A DNA stretch of 6,456 nucleotides from Gammaproteobacteria bacterium (GCA_027295975.1 JAPUJX010000661.1:1-6456), one strand, 5' to 3'; counted from the stretch's first letter, positions 1-6,373 are shown. Notes: generated by a model from the sequence alone, not told the origin. A program made the numbers and translations.

Positions 1-397
1 GCTCGGGATCATCGATGTTCACGGCTTGAACCTGACCGATGAGAATGGGTTCGGTGCTGGCGCTGTGAAAGCCGCCGCTCAAGCGCGCCATGCGCGCGGC
101 CATGGATAGTCCGGCGATGATCGAAGGCTCTTCCACTACCAGCGGTATCACGTAATCGCGGCCGTTGATCAGAAAATTGATCGCAAGCCCCATCGGCAAA
201 CCGAACACGCCCACCACGTTCTCAACCATTTTATCGGCTACGGGCAGGCGCAGCGCATGGTCACCGGAAGCGAGCAGGCGAATATCGCCGTCGCTCAACA
301 GACCGCGCCTGTGCAACGCCGAGATGCGTTGGCTGATGCTCATGCGAAAGAAATTGGGGATGCGTGACCCGCCCTCAGCGGGTAACTCGGATGCCAT
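1..397 (-). CDS. mvaA: Class II hydroxymethylglutaryl-CoA reductase, N-terminal part (runs off the window)
   Basis: Interconverts HMG-CoA and mevalonate, the committed step of the mevalonate pathway, in the cytoplasm. Only the first 132 residues are present; the gene continues past position 1. I translated it from the minus strand. The hallmarks of bacterial class II HMG-CoA reductases are present: ENVVG at residues 59-63, the FLINGRDY stretch at 75-82, and VVEEPS at 87-92, where the second glutamate (E90) lines up with catalytic Glu83 of the Pseudomonas mevalonii enzyme. The rest of the N-terminus also resembles that enzyme without gaps of note. The start is ATG at 397, with GGAG (411-408) 10 bases upstream inside the preceding kinase gene; the next ATG (343) has no such site. 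It overlaps the kinase gene by 23 bases, so translation is probably coupled. The family includes degradative (NAD-dependent) and biosynthetic members; the neighbours favour biosynthesis. Cofactor preference cannot be read from this fragment. Confidence 0.93.
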   Translation of the reverse strand, partial: MASELPAEGGSRIPNFFRMSISQRISALHRRGLLSDGDIRLLASGDHALRLPVADKMVENVVGVFGLPMGLAINFLINGRDYVIPLVVEEPSIIAGLSMAARMARLSGGFHSASTEPILIGQVQAVNIDDPE

Positions 398-1346
398 ATT
401 CAGCTTTCTCCAATGGGATCAGGCGGAAACCCGCAACTGTCGCGGCGTGAGCGAAATCTTCGAGGCTGGCGATGCGGTCGCCGAAAGCCACACCGACATC
501 TCCGCCACCGGCGCCGCATGGTTTGTAGACTACTTCGCATGCCTTGGCAAGGTGCTCCAGGTGTTTGTGGGCGGGACTGTAGATTCCGAGCCCGGCTACG
601 TTGTCGAGGACCTTCAAGCAAGCCGTGTATCTCGACAGATCTCTCAGTATGTCGTTTGTCGCAAACAGCGACTCCGCGGTTTCCCTCAACACGGAAAGTG
701 GGGTCAAATCGGCGGTTTCCAACCATTGCGAGAACGGTTCCAGATGGTCCCGGGTCCGGGCGGGCCGACCCGTCCAGATGAAGGTCATGTTGAGACCCGC
801 CGGTAGCTTTGCCGCCTCTATTTTTTTGTTCTGAAATTTCAGCAGGCCGCCATGGAATGCGGCTGCCACGTCTATTCCGCTCCCCCGTCCGCCTTGTGCG
901 CGGCTGTGCGCCGCCAGGGCTGCAGCGTAGGTGGGTGGTTGGCCCGTGACGGCGGCGAAGGAACCGAGCAGGGCGGTGCAGATGGCGGCGCTGGAACCGA
1001 TGCCGAGCTTGTCTCCCGCCTCGTAGAATAGGCGGCTATCGGTGATGACCCGGCCGCCCGTTGGCAGTGCCGTGTGGTTAATGGTCTGCAGAACATGCCA
1101 GGCGAGTGCCGCAGCGCTGCTCTCGGGTGGCCGTTCACCGCCCGTCAATTCTTCCCGACCGAGACAGGCGGGTTCAGACTCGAAGCCGAGTGATTCGAAT
1201 TGCCACCCATCGCCGGCCCCGTCGACCTGGGGATTGACAGTGCAGATCGCTTCGCGGTTTACCGCCATTACCATGGCAGGTGCACCCCGAAGTACCGCAT
1301 ATTCTCCCCACAAGACAACCTTTCCCGGGGCGCTGGCGCGAATCAA
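375..1346 (-). CDS. mvaK2: GHMP kinase, probably phosphomevalonate kinase
   Basis: Probably phosphorylates 5-phosphomevalonate to 5-diphosphomevalonate with ATP in the cytoplasm. The 323-residue protein has the three GHMP-kinase motifs: APGK at residues 6-9 followed by GEYAVL, the phosphate-binding loop KLGIGSSAA at 113-121, and a glycine-rich C-terminal motif KPCGAGGGD at 275-283. Three details favour phosphomevalonate over mevalonate kinase. The C-terminal motif ends GGGD, where mevalonate kinases usually have GGGG. The loop is preceded by an acidic and aromatic stretch rather than an iPxGxG lead-in. The substrate motif reads GSGID (155-159) rather than PSGID. The start appears to be TTG at 1346, overlapping the decarboxylase stop as TTGA, with GGAG about 10 bases upstream; no ATG or GTG lies just upstream in frame, and starting later would remove the APGK motif. 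It lies between the genes for the next pathway step and the reductase. Mevalonate kinase is the main alternative. Confidence 0.83.
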   Translation of the reverse strand: MIRASAPGKVVLWGEYAVLRGAPAMVMAVNREAICTVNPQVDGAGDGWQFESLGFESEPACLGREELTGGERPPESSAAALAWHVLQTINHTALPTGGRVITDSRLFYEAGDKLGIGSSAAICTALLGSFAAVTGQPPTYAAALAAHSRAQGGRGSGIDVAAAFHGGLLKFQNKKIEAAKLPAGLNMTFIWTGRPARTRDHLEPFSQWLETADLTPLSVLRETAESLFATNDILRDLSRYTACLKVLDNVAGLGIYSPAHKHLEHLAKACEVVYKPCGAGGGDVGVAFGDRIASLEDFAHAATVAGFRLIPLEKAEYGIRVTR

Positions 1347-2299
1347 CGCTCGGGGACTCCAGCGAGCACCCGAGCGCCGCCTCCGAGGCGTGCGGTCATT
1401 GTCTTCAGTACCCCGGGTGTCTCCGCGAGTGCTTTCGCGACAGTGGCGGCAACTTCGGGCTGACAGACGGCTTTGACTTGGGGGCCAGCGTCAATCGTAA
1501 AAAACACCGGCAGACCATCTGCGCGCAAGGTACGAATGACGTGGATGCAACTGAGCGTGGCGGCATTCCAGTAAACGAGTCCCGGCCTGCTGCTCATCAT
1601 GAGACCGTGCATCTTCAGGCAGTTGTGTTCGGCAAGCTCCGCCAGAGATGCAAAATCCTGCTTTTTGACGTGTTCCACGCCCTGACGGAAATCCACTTCG
1701 CTGCTGGTGATCCATGCGTCAAAGAACGGCGAGGTGGCCGCCGAGATGCGCATCCCCGCTGAAGACGAGGTTGCCTTCGCTTTGGTCGCGGTAATCGCAA
1801 TTACGATGGCCAGGGGCCAGACGTCCGGACCGAGCAACTCGGTGGCCGTCCAGTCGGGCCCGTTCAAGCTCACGAAACCGCCGAACACCGATCGTGCCGC
1901 GGACCCTGACGCAAGGCGTGCCTGTGCCGACAGTTCGGCTTTGTCCAGTTTCAGCTCACAATGTGCATCGATTGCGCACACCAGTGCCGCGAACCCCGAG
2001 GCCGAAGAAGCCAGACCTGCCGCGGTGGGGAAGTTGTTGGTGCTGCGAATACACAGGGGCGGAATGTCATAACGGGTACGCAGCGCCCGCAGGCAGGCGG
2101 TTACCTTGGCGTCGTCCCTGGGTTCGTCGTCCAGAAAAAACTCGTCGGAACCAGGGGCATCGCTCACCTCCGTGTGGGTGGTGAGCGTGTTCAGGGTAAT
2201 CGACAGGGATGGCGTAGCCGGATAATTCCCCGGTCGGTCCTGTTTGCCCCAGTACTTCACCAGTGCGATGTTGGGATGAGCCTGGGCAAGGGTGGCCAT
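1343..2299 (-). CDS. mvaD: Diphosphomevalonate decarboxylase
   Basis: Converts mevalonate 5-diphosphate to isopentenyl diphosphate with ATP, releasing CO2; last step of the classical mevalonate pathway. With the start chosen here the protein is 318 residues, normal for bacterial members. Family motifs: AHPNIALVKYWGK at residues 7-19, SLSITL at 31-36, NNFPTAAGLASSASGFA at 88-104 (ATP-binding loop), SGSAAR at 131-136 with the conserved arginine R136, SSAGMR at 179-184, and IDAGP at 269-273 with the catalytic aspartate D270. The start is ATG at 2299, preceded by AGGA (2308-2305) five bases away; an upstream in-frame TTG at 2317 would add six residues but lacks a comparable site and extends past the family's usual beginning. 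The gene ends in a 4-base overlap with the kinase gene, and 46 bases separate it from the amidase gene upstream. No key residue is missing. Confidence 0.95.
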   Translation of the reverse strand: MATLAQAHPNIALVKYWGKQDRPGNYPATPSLSITLNTLTTHTEVSDAPGSDEFFLDDEPRDDAKVTACLRALRTRYDIPPLCIRSTNNFPTAAGLASSASGFAALVCAIDAHCELKLDKAELSAQARLASGSAARSVFGGFVSLNGPDWTATELLGPDVWPLAIVIAITATKAKATSSSAGMRISAATSPFFDAWITSSEVDFRQGVEHVKKQDFASLAELAEHNCLKMHGLMMSSRPGLVYWNAATLSCIHVIRTLRADGLPVFFTIDAGPQVKAVCQPEVAATVAKALAETPGVLKTMTARLGGGARVLAGVPER

Positions 2300-2304
2300 C
2301 AGTG

Positions 2305-2308
2305 TCCT
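2305..2308 (-). promoter_or_regulatory. Ribosome binding site that fixes the diphosphomevalonate decarboxylase start
   Basis: AGGA on the minus strand, five bases before the ATG at 2299. It lies between the two candidate starts (TTG 2317 and ATG 2299), so it supports the shorter protein. Confidence 0.6.
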
Positions 2309-2345
2309 GTTTCGCAAATAGGTTTAATTAGGACCTGGGGAAAGC

Positions 2346-3800
2346 TCAGGTGTAGTTCGGCGGCGGCGTGAAACCGAAACCGGCAGCTTCCAGCTGTTCC
2401 GCCACGCCGATGGTGATCAGGTCGCCGTATTCCGGCCCGACAATCTGCACCCCGATAGGCAGACCCTGACCGTTGAGCCCGGTCGGGATCACCGTTGATG
2501 GTAGATAACTCACGCCGGTCAGCCCAGCCCAGAATACCTGCTCGAAATACGGCCGTTCTTCGTTGTTCACCAGAACCAATCGTTCTCCGAAGTCGCGGTG
2601 ATCGTGAGGAAAAGCCGCCGTTGGCATGATGGGTGTCACTAACACGTCATGGTCTTTGAAAAACTCGTTCCAGTTCCAGCGCAGATGGGCGCGAAGCTCG
2701 TTGTTACGGGTCCAGTCCTTGAAACTCGCCACCTGAGCTCGCAAAGTTTCCGCCTTGTTGCTGTTGTCGTCGGGATCCAGGGTTGCCACATAAGCCTTGA
2801 GGCTTTCGTAGTCGGCGTCCGGCATCCGGGCAGACATCGTCGCCTGGAGGAGGTTCCTGTATGTCTCATGGGAATGGTTGGAACCGAAGTCCGGCCGCGC
2901 GTCTTCATCGACGCGTGCACCCGCGTCCTTGAACGCTTGCGTTACGTTTTCCACCCGAGCCCGAACATCCGCGTCGACGTGACATAACTCGTCGTCGGGC
3001 CACACCGCCACCCGGAGATCTCCCAGGGTGCGGTTATCCAGTCCTGGCAGGTTGAGTTGATAGCCGCGAGCCATGATCTCATCCGGCCCTGCCATGATCT
3101 TCACGGCCGTTTTGAGATCTTTTGCCGACCGCGCGAGGGGGCCAATCACCGATATGTCGGGAGTTCCGCGCATATCGCCGGGTGGCGAATGACCCCGCAT
3201 CCAGAGCAGATTCCAGGTGGGCTTGTGGCCGAATACTCCGCAGAAGTGCGCCGGGTTACGTATCGAACCACCGATGTCGGAGCCGGTTTCGAGGCCTGTG
3301 AGACCGGCAGCCAACGCTGCGGCCGAGCCTCCGGACGACCCACCGGGTGTGCGTTTGAGGTCGTAGGGATTGTTGGTGGTGCCGTACACGTCGTTGTAAC
3401 TTTGAAAATCGCTGAGCATCAGCGGAACGTTGGTTTTGCCGAACACCACCACACCCTGTGCCTTGAGGCGTTTGATCGATTCGGCATCTTCGGTGGCGAC
3501 GTTGTCCTTCCAGAGTGGATTACCCCAGGTGGTGGGCGTTCCGGCAATGTTGTAAGACTCTTTTACGGTCATGGGCACGCCGTGGAAAGCGCCCCATTTT
3601 TCTCCGCGGGCTAGTGCTGCGTCGGCTTTCCTGGCCCGCGCCAGAGCCTCGTCTCTCGTTTGGACGATTATCGCGTTGAGCGACTCGTTATATTTGTCGA
3701 TTCGATCGAAGTAGTGGAGAAGAAGTTCTTCGCTCGAAATAGCTTTGCTGTCGATTTGCCCGGCCAGTTCCGTCGCCGACAGAAATGCGAGTTCGCTCAT
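2346..3800 (-). CDS. Amidase-signature family amidohydrolase, substrate unknown
   Basis: A hydrolase of amide bonds (or esters) of the amidase signature family, 484 residues, a usual length. The catalytic triad is intact: Lys80 in VPMTVKE, cis-Ser155 in PGGSSGG, and nucleophile Ser179 in GSDIGGSIR, by alignment with Lys142, Ser217 and Ser241 of fatty acid amide hydrolase. The block after the nucleophile (FCGVFGHKPT, 187-196) also fits the family. I see no signal peptide or membrane segment, so it is probably cytoplasmic. The start is ATG at 3800 with a strong GGAGG (3814-3810) nine bases upstream; an earlier in-frame TTG (3824) lies above that site. It is not GatA by context: no gatB or gatC is adjacent, and the C-terminal half does not suggest it. 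It precedes the mevalonate genes by 46 bases in the same direction, so co-transcription is possible, but no functional link is evident. The substrate cannot be read from the sequence. Confidence 0.9.
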   Translation of the reverse strand: MSELAFLSATELAGQIDSKAISSEELLLHYFDRIDKYNESLNAIIVQTRDEALARARKADAALARGEKWGAFHGVPMTVKESYNIAGTPTTWGNPLWKDNVATEDAESIKRLKAQGVVVFGKTNVPLMLSDFQSYNDVYGTTNNPYDLKRTPGGSSGGSAAALAAGLTGLETGSDIGGSIRNPAHFCGVFGHKPTWNLLWMRGHSPPGDMRGTPDISVIGPLARSAKDLKTAVKIMAGPDEIMARGYQLNLPGLDNRTLGDLRVAVWPDDELCHVDADVRARVENVTQAFKDAGARVDEDARPDFGSNHSHETYRNLLQATMSARMPDADYESLKAYVATLDPDDNSNKAETLRAQVASFKDWTRNNELRAHLRWNWNEFFKDHDVLVTPIMPTAAFPHDHRDFGERLVLVNNEERPYFEQVFWAGLTGVSYLPSTVIPTGLNGQGLPIGVQIVGPEYGDLITIGVAEQLEAAGFGFTPPPNYT

Positions 3801-3809
3801 GAATGTATG

Positions 3810-3814
3810 CCTCC
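3810..3814 (-). promoter_or_regulatory. Ribosome binding site that fixes the amidase start
   Basis: GGAGG on the minus strand, nine bases before the ATG at 3800. It lies downstream of the alternative TTG at 3824 and therefore selects the 484-residue form. Confidence 0.7.
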
Positions 3815-3890
3815 AAGGTGACAAGCTCTGCTGGAAATGCTGTAACTTTGATGACTCTGAAGGCTGCCGCTGATTTAAGCAAGCGCCTCG

Positions 3891-3912
3891 AACCGGGTGG
3901 CTTCGCCCGGTT
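3891..3912. repeat. Intergenic inverted repeat, 7-bp stem with 8-base loop
   Basis: AACCGGG (3891-3897) and CCCGGTT (3906-3912) are perfect inverted copies around an 8-base loop. It sits in the 148-base gap (3801-3948) just after the cytochrome stop codon and upstream of the amidase gene. No run of T follows on the minus strand, so it does not look like a classic intrinsic terminator. It could end transcription with Rho, protect the 3' end of the soxC-cytochrome mRNA, or bind a protein. I see no convincing promoter for the amidase gene in the rest of the gap. Confidence 0.5.
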
Positions 3913-3948
3913 TGCCCCCACCGTTAAAGGGGAGACATCAATTGCGAT

Positions 3949-4473
3949 TCATGGCGAATATGCCCACACGAAGTTGTCGTGGTTGGGCATCTTGACTTCC
4001 GGTAAAGTTTCGGCGTTCAGTTCTTTGTCTTGATCGATAATGTCGTTCAGGTAAAGGAGGTAGGCCGTCACGGCGTATATTTCGTCGTTGGCGAGTGACC
4101 CGGGGGTCTGGTAGGGCATCGCCCGGCGGACATAGTCGAACAACGTTGTCGCATACGGCCAAAAGCTGCCGATGGTTTTCTGTGGGCGATCGCTTGTCAG
4201 CGACCCATGCCCGCCGACCAGGGTATCGTTGATACCCCCGGTTCCCTTCTCGCCGTGACACGCCATGCAGTTGGCGAGGTAGACGCTGGTCCCTGTTTTT
4301 GCGGTCCCGGAACCGGTCGGAAGACCCTCGCCGTCGGGCATTACCGTAATGTCCGCCGCTGCTACCTCGCCTGCGCTGAGAGGCGTGCCGAGCGAAGGAC
4401 CTTCGCCAGCCTGTAGCGTGGTACCGGCCGTAAGATATAACAGTGTGATCAGCCATCGGTTAAACATAGACAT
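3949..4473 (-). CDS. Periplasmic monoheme cytochrome c, SoxD-type electron acceptor of the SoxC-like dehydrogenase
   Basis: Probably accepts electrons from the SoxC-like molybdoenzyme encoded just upstream and passes them to the respiratory chain in the periplasm. The 174-residue protein starts with a Sec signal peptide (hydrophobic residues 8-20, likely cleavage after LQA at 20-22). A single heme site CMACH lies at 69-73, with the probable axial Met119 in RAMPYQTPGSL and a DEIYAVTAYLLYLN helix after it, which is typical of SoxD-like class I cytochromes. The tail TLPEVKMPNHDNF (156-168) also matches what I recall of SoxD-type proteins. It has one heme, unlike the diheme SoxD of Paracoccus. 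Its start overlaps the soxC-like gene by 14 bases, with GAGG six bases before the ATG at 4473 (a second ATG two codons later is possible). Alternative: a SorB-type cytochrome of a sulfite dehydrogenase. Confidence 0.88.
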   Translation of the reverse strand: MSMFNRWLITLLYLTAGTTLQAGEGPSLGTPLSAGEVAAADITVMPDGEGLPTGSGTAKTGTSVYLANCMACHGEKGTGGINDTLVGGHGSLTSDRPQKTIGSFWPYATTLFDYVRRAMPYQTPGSLANDEIYAVTAYLLYLNDIIDQDKELNAETLPEVKMPNHDNFVWAYSP

Positions 4474-5719
4474 TCCCTACCTCTCCGTTTTCGCCCACCC
4501 GCCAGGCTTGAATGGCGTTGTAGTGATAAAAGGCGCCCTTTGCGCGCCCGGCCATTAACGATTCGCGCGTGGGTTGAACGCTGCCGTGCTCGTCGACCGC
4601 GCGGCTCATCAGAGTCGCCGGGGCACCGTTCCAACGCCAGGGAGTTCGAAAACGGGTGAGGTTTTTGGTCAAAACCGGTTGGTCCAGTGCCGCTTGTGCC
4701 CAACTCTTCCCGCCGTCGGCGGAAACCTCTACGCGGTTGATGCGTCCAGCACCGGACCAAGCGAGACCGGTAATCTGGTAAAGGCCCGGTTTGCTCATGT
4801 TGAGCCCACCGGAGGGGTTTGTGATCACCGACTTGACCCCCATGGGAAAGGTAAACAACTGTGCCGTGCCATCGGACAGAAGATCGGAATATTTGGAGGT
4901 TTCGTCTTTTGTCATGGCAGGTTCGGAGGTAACTTTGATTCGGTGTAACCACTTCACACTCATGTTGCCTTCCCAGCCCGGTAGGAAAAGCCGCATTGGA
5001 TAACCGTTGGACGGACGTATTCGCTCGCCATTTTGATATAGCGCGAGGAGTGCGTCATCGAAGGCTTTATCCAGCGGAACGCTACGGCTCATCATTGCCG
5101 CATCGGCGCCTTCTGCAACCAACCACCTGGCCTCGGGTTTGACGCCTGCTTCCTCGAGCAAAATGGCGAGAGGAACACCCGTCCATTCACTGGCGGCAAC
5201 CAACCCGTGTAACTGCGCACAGGTGCGCGGCATGGGGGTGGGCGACAGGAGCGCGCCGCTGTTCCCGGAACATTCGAGGAACTGGATGCGGGAGGTCATC
5301 GGGTAACGGTCCAGTGTCTCCAGTGAGAACGACAGGGGCCGATCGACCAGGCCGTGAATCAGCAGTTTGTGTTGATCAGGATCGATATCCGGTATGCCGT
5401 TGTGGTGGCGCTCGAAGTGGAGGCCGCTCGGAGTAATTACCCCATTGAGTTGCTCGAGAGGAGTTCGTGATGCGCCGCTCCCAACAGTACCCGCTTGTGA
5501 GCCAATCCCGACACGTTGCACGTCGGTCTCAAATCTGGAAGGCGAGCCGTAGCTGTTCATGCCCTTACCCGGCGTCTGCGTCCAGGCAGGACGGTTTGCG
5601 GCAGCGGGCTGTGCCACCAGCATGGATATTCCACCCGCCGCTGTTGCACCGAGGAACATGCGTCGATCCATCAGGCCGTTGCCGGCCGCGGGCGTCATTT
5701 CGAAATCTTTATCGGTCAC
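4460..5719 (-). CDS. soxC: SoxC-like molybdopterin sulfite/sulfane dehydrogenase
   Basis: A periplasmic sulfite-oxidase-family molybdoenzyme that oxidises sulfite or protein-bound sulfane sulfur. With the start chosen here it has 419 residues. The N-terminus carries a twin-arginine export signal, DRRMFLG at 18-24, followed by a hydrophobic stretch ending near residue 42, as expected for a protein exported folded with its cofactor. SoxC-typical blocks follow: SRTPLEQLNG (84-93), ITPSGLHFERHH (95-106), and FLECSGNSG (147-155) in which Cys150 is the probable molybdenum ligand. The C-terminal part (about 290-419) is the dimerisation domain, with EVSADGGKSW at 331-340. The start is GTG at 5719, with AGGGGA (5732-5727) seven bases upstream; an in-frame GTG at 5776 would add 19 residues but has no ribosome binding site, and a candidate -10 box lies between the two. 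The cytochrome gene overlaps its end. Substrate (sulfite versus sulfane sulfur) is undecided because no other sox gene is in view. Confidence 0.9.
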   Translation of the reverse strand: MTDKDFEMTPAAGNGLMDRRMFLGATAAGGISMLVAQPAAANRPAWTQTPGKGMNSYGSPSRFETDVQRVGIGSQAGTVGSGASRTPLEQLNGVITPSGLHFERHHNGIPDIDPDQHKLLIHGLVDRPLSFSLETLDRYPMTSRIQFLECSGNSGALLSPTPMPRTCAQLHGLVAASEWTGVPLAILLEEAGVKPEARWLVAEGADAAMMSRSVPLDKAFDDALLALYQNGERIRPSNGYPMRLFLPGWEGNMSVKWLHRIKVTSEPAMTKDETSKYSDLLSDGTAQLFTFPMGVKSVITNPSGGLNMSKPGLYQITGLAWSGAGRINRVEVSADGGKSWAQAALDQPVLTKNLTRFRTPWRWNGAPATLMSRAVDEHGSVQPTRESLMAGRAKGAFYHYNAIQAWRVGENGEVGNVYV

Positions 5720-5726
5720 GGTTGCT

Positions 5727-5732
5727 TCCCCT
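5727..5732 (-). promoter_or_regulatory. Ribosome binding site that fixes the soxC-like start
   Basis: AGGGGA on the minus strand, seven bases before GTG 5719. The longer reading from GTG 5776 has no purine-rich site at the right distance. Confidence 0.65.
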
Positions 5733-5748
5733 GGCTTTCTTAGGATCA

Positions 5749-5754
5749 ATAATA
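5749..5754 (-). promoter_or_regulatory. Candidate -10 box for the soxC-like/cytochrome operon
   Basis: TATTAT on the minus strand, one mismatch from TATAAT. Transcription would begin near 5742, giving a leader of roughly 22 bases that contains the ribosome binding site of GTG 5719. No good -35 hexamer is seen 16-18 bases upstream, so an activator may be needed, or the match is chance. Confidence 0.3.
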
Positions 5755-5814
5755 GTCGGTTTGCTGGTTTTTTCACGAACTGATAACAAACGCACGGTAG
5801 GCTGGACAGGGCCG

Positions 5815-5820
5815 TATTAT
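5815..5820 (+). promoter_or_regulatory. Candidate -10 box for the DUF6316-like gene
   Basis: TATTAT on the plus strand, one mismatch from consensus. Transcription would begin near 5827, downstream of the ATG at 5819, which would exclude that start and leave ATG 5852. The -35 position is poor. It faces away from the matching box at 5754-5749. Confidence 0.3.
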
Positions 5821-5851
5821 GCTGATTTTCATAGGAGTACTGGAACTAAAA

Positions 5852-6373
5852 ATGGAACAGTCGCTGCCAGCCTGGTTCCGGGCCGATGAAGTTTTCGCCC
5901 ATGAGGGAAGCTGGTATCTCGGGTCCGTCGAGAGCCTGTACATCGGGCCGTACGATGACCGCAAGACTGCGGAAACCAAGGCTGTTGTCGTGGCCAAGGA
6001 GTTGGGCTCAATGCGTACGGTTGGAACTCAACTCAGGTACGTCCGGCAGTTGCTCCATGAGGAGTGGCAGGAGATCGGCAAGGCCGGGTACAAAAAGTGC
6101 GATGCCGGAGAGAACGCCAGTTTACCGGGTTCCGGTGTTCGCAGCGGAGAGGTGCCTAAAAACTGGAACCGGTCGCAACGTTTCTTCAAAGTTGGCGGTG
6201 TTTGGTTTTTTTCTACCCGAGAAGGCATCGACGTTGGACCATTCGGGACCGAAAACGAAGCGAAAAAGCAGGAGCGGCAACTGATTTCTCTGTTAGGGGA
6301 CGAACTGACTTCCCAACAAGTTGAAACTATCATCCAGGAATACAAATACCGGGCGCCACAACTGGTTGCTTGA
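5852..6373 (+). CDS. Uncharacterised protein with two DUF6316-like repeats
   Basis: Function unknown. The 173-residue protein is soluble-looking, with no signal peptide or membrane segment. It contains two copies of a roughly 46-residue motif, residues 7-52 and 104-149, which align without gaps at an offset of 97 residues. Shared positions include W8/W105, R10/R107, F15/F112, G19/G116, W21/W118, E27/E124, GP at 32-33/129-130, A40/A137 and LG at 51-52/148-149. The second copy (RFF..GGVWFFSTREG..VGPF) matches my recollection of DUF6316, usually a short single-copy protein of Gammaproteobacteria; the first copy is more divergent. A linker of about 50 residues with basic and glycine-rich stretches separates them, and a short helix-like tail follows. 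The start is uncertain: ATG 5852 sits at the domain boundary but has only a weak TGGA upstream, while ATG 5819 has AGGG eight bases before it and would add 11 hydrophobic-rich residues. It is divergent from the soxC-like gene; no functional link is shown. Confidence 0.75.
   Translation: MEQSLPAWFRADEVFAHEGSWYLGSVESLYIGPYDDRKTAETKAVVVAKELGSMRTVGTQLRYVRQLLHEEWQEIGKAGYKKCDAGENASLPGSGVRSGEVPKNWNRSQRFFKVGGVWFFSTREGIDVGPFGTENEAKKQERQLISLLGDELTSQQVETIIQEYKYRAPQLVA

Noticed and set aside
165..806. A 213-codon plus-strand open frame
   Set aside because: It lies opposite the HMG-CoA reductase and phosphomevalonate kinase genes, whose motifs are unmistakable. Its translation is rich in arginine, proline and serine and shows no recognisable domain, as expected for an antisense shadow of GC-rich coding sequence.
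375..1346. Calling the kinase mevalonate kinase (mvaK1)
   Set aside because: The GGGD ending of the C-terminal glycine motif and GSGID instead of PSGID fit phosphomevalonate kinase better; kept as the alternative.
2333..2351. ACCTG/CAGGT inverted repeat between the amidase and decarboxylase genes as a terminator
   Set aside because: The stem is only 5 bp, partly inside the amidase stop region, and no T-run follows on the minus strand.
3057..3614. A 185-codon plus-strand open frame
   Set aside because: It is antisense to the catalytic core of the amidase gene and has no family motif or convincing start.
2346..3800. Calling the amidase GatA (aspartyl/glutamyl-tRNA amidotransferase subunit A)
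   Set aside because: The triad is shared by the whole family; gatB and gatC are absent nearby and the regions outside the signature do not suggest GatA.
3938..4456. A 172-codon minus-strand frame overlapping the cytochrome gene
   Set aside because: Same region in another frame; the translation is arginine-rich and low in complexity, while the cytochrome frame has a signal peptide, CMACH and an axial methionine.
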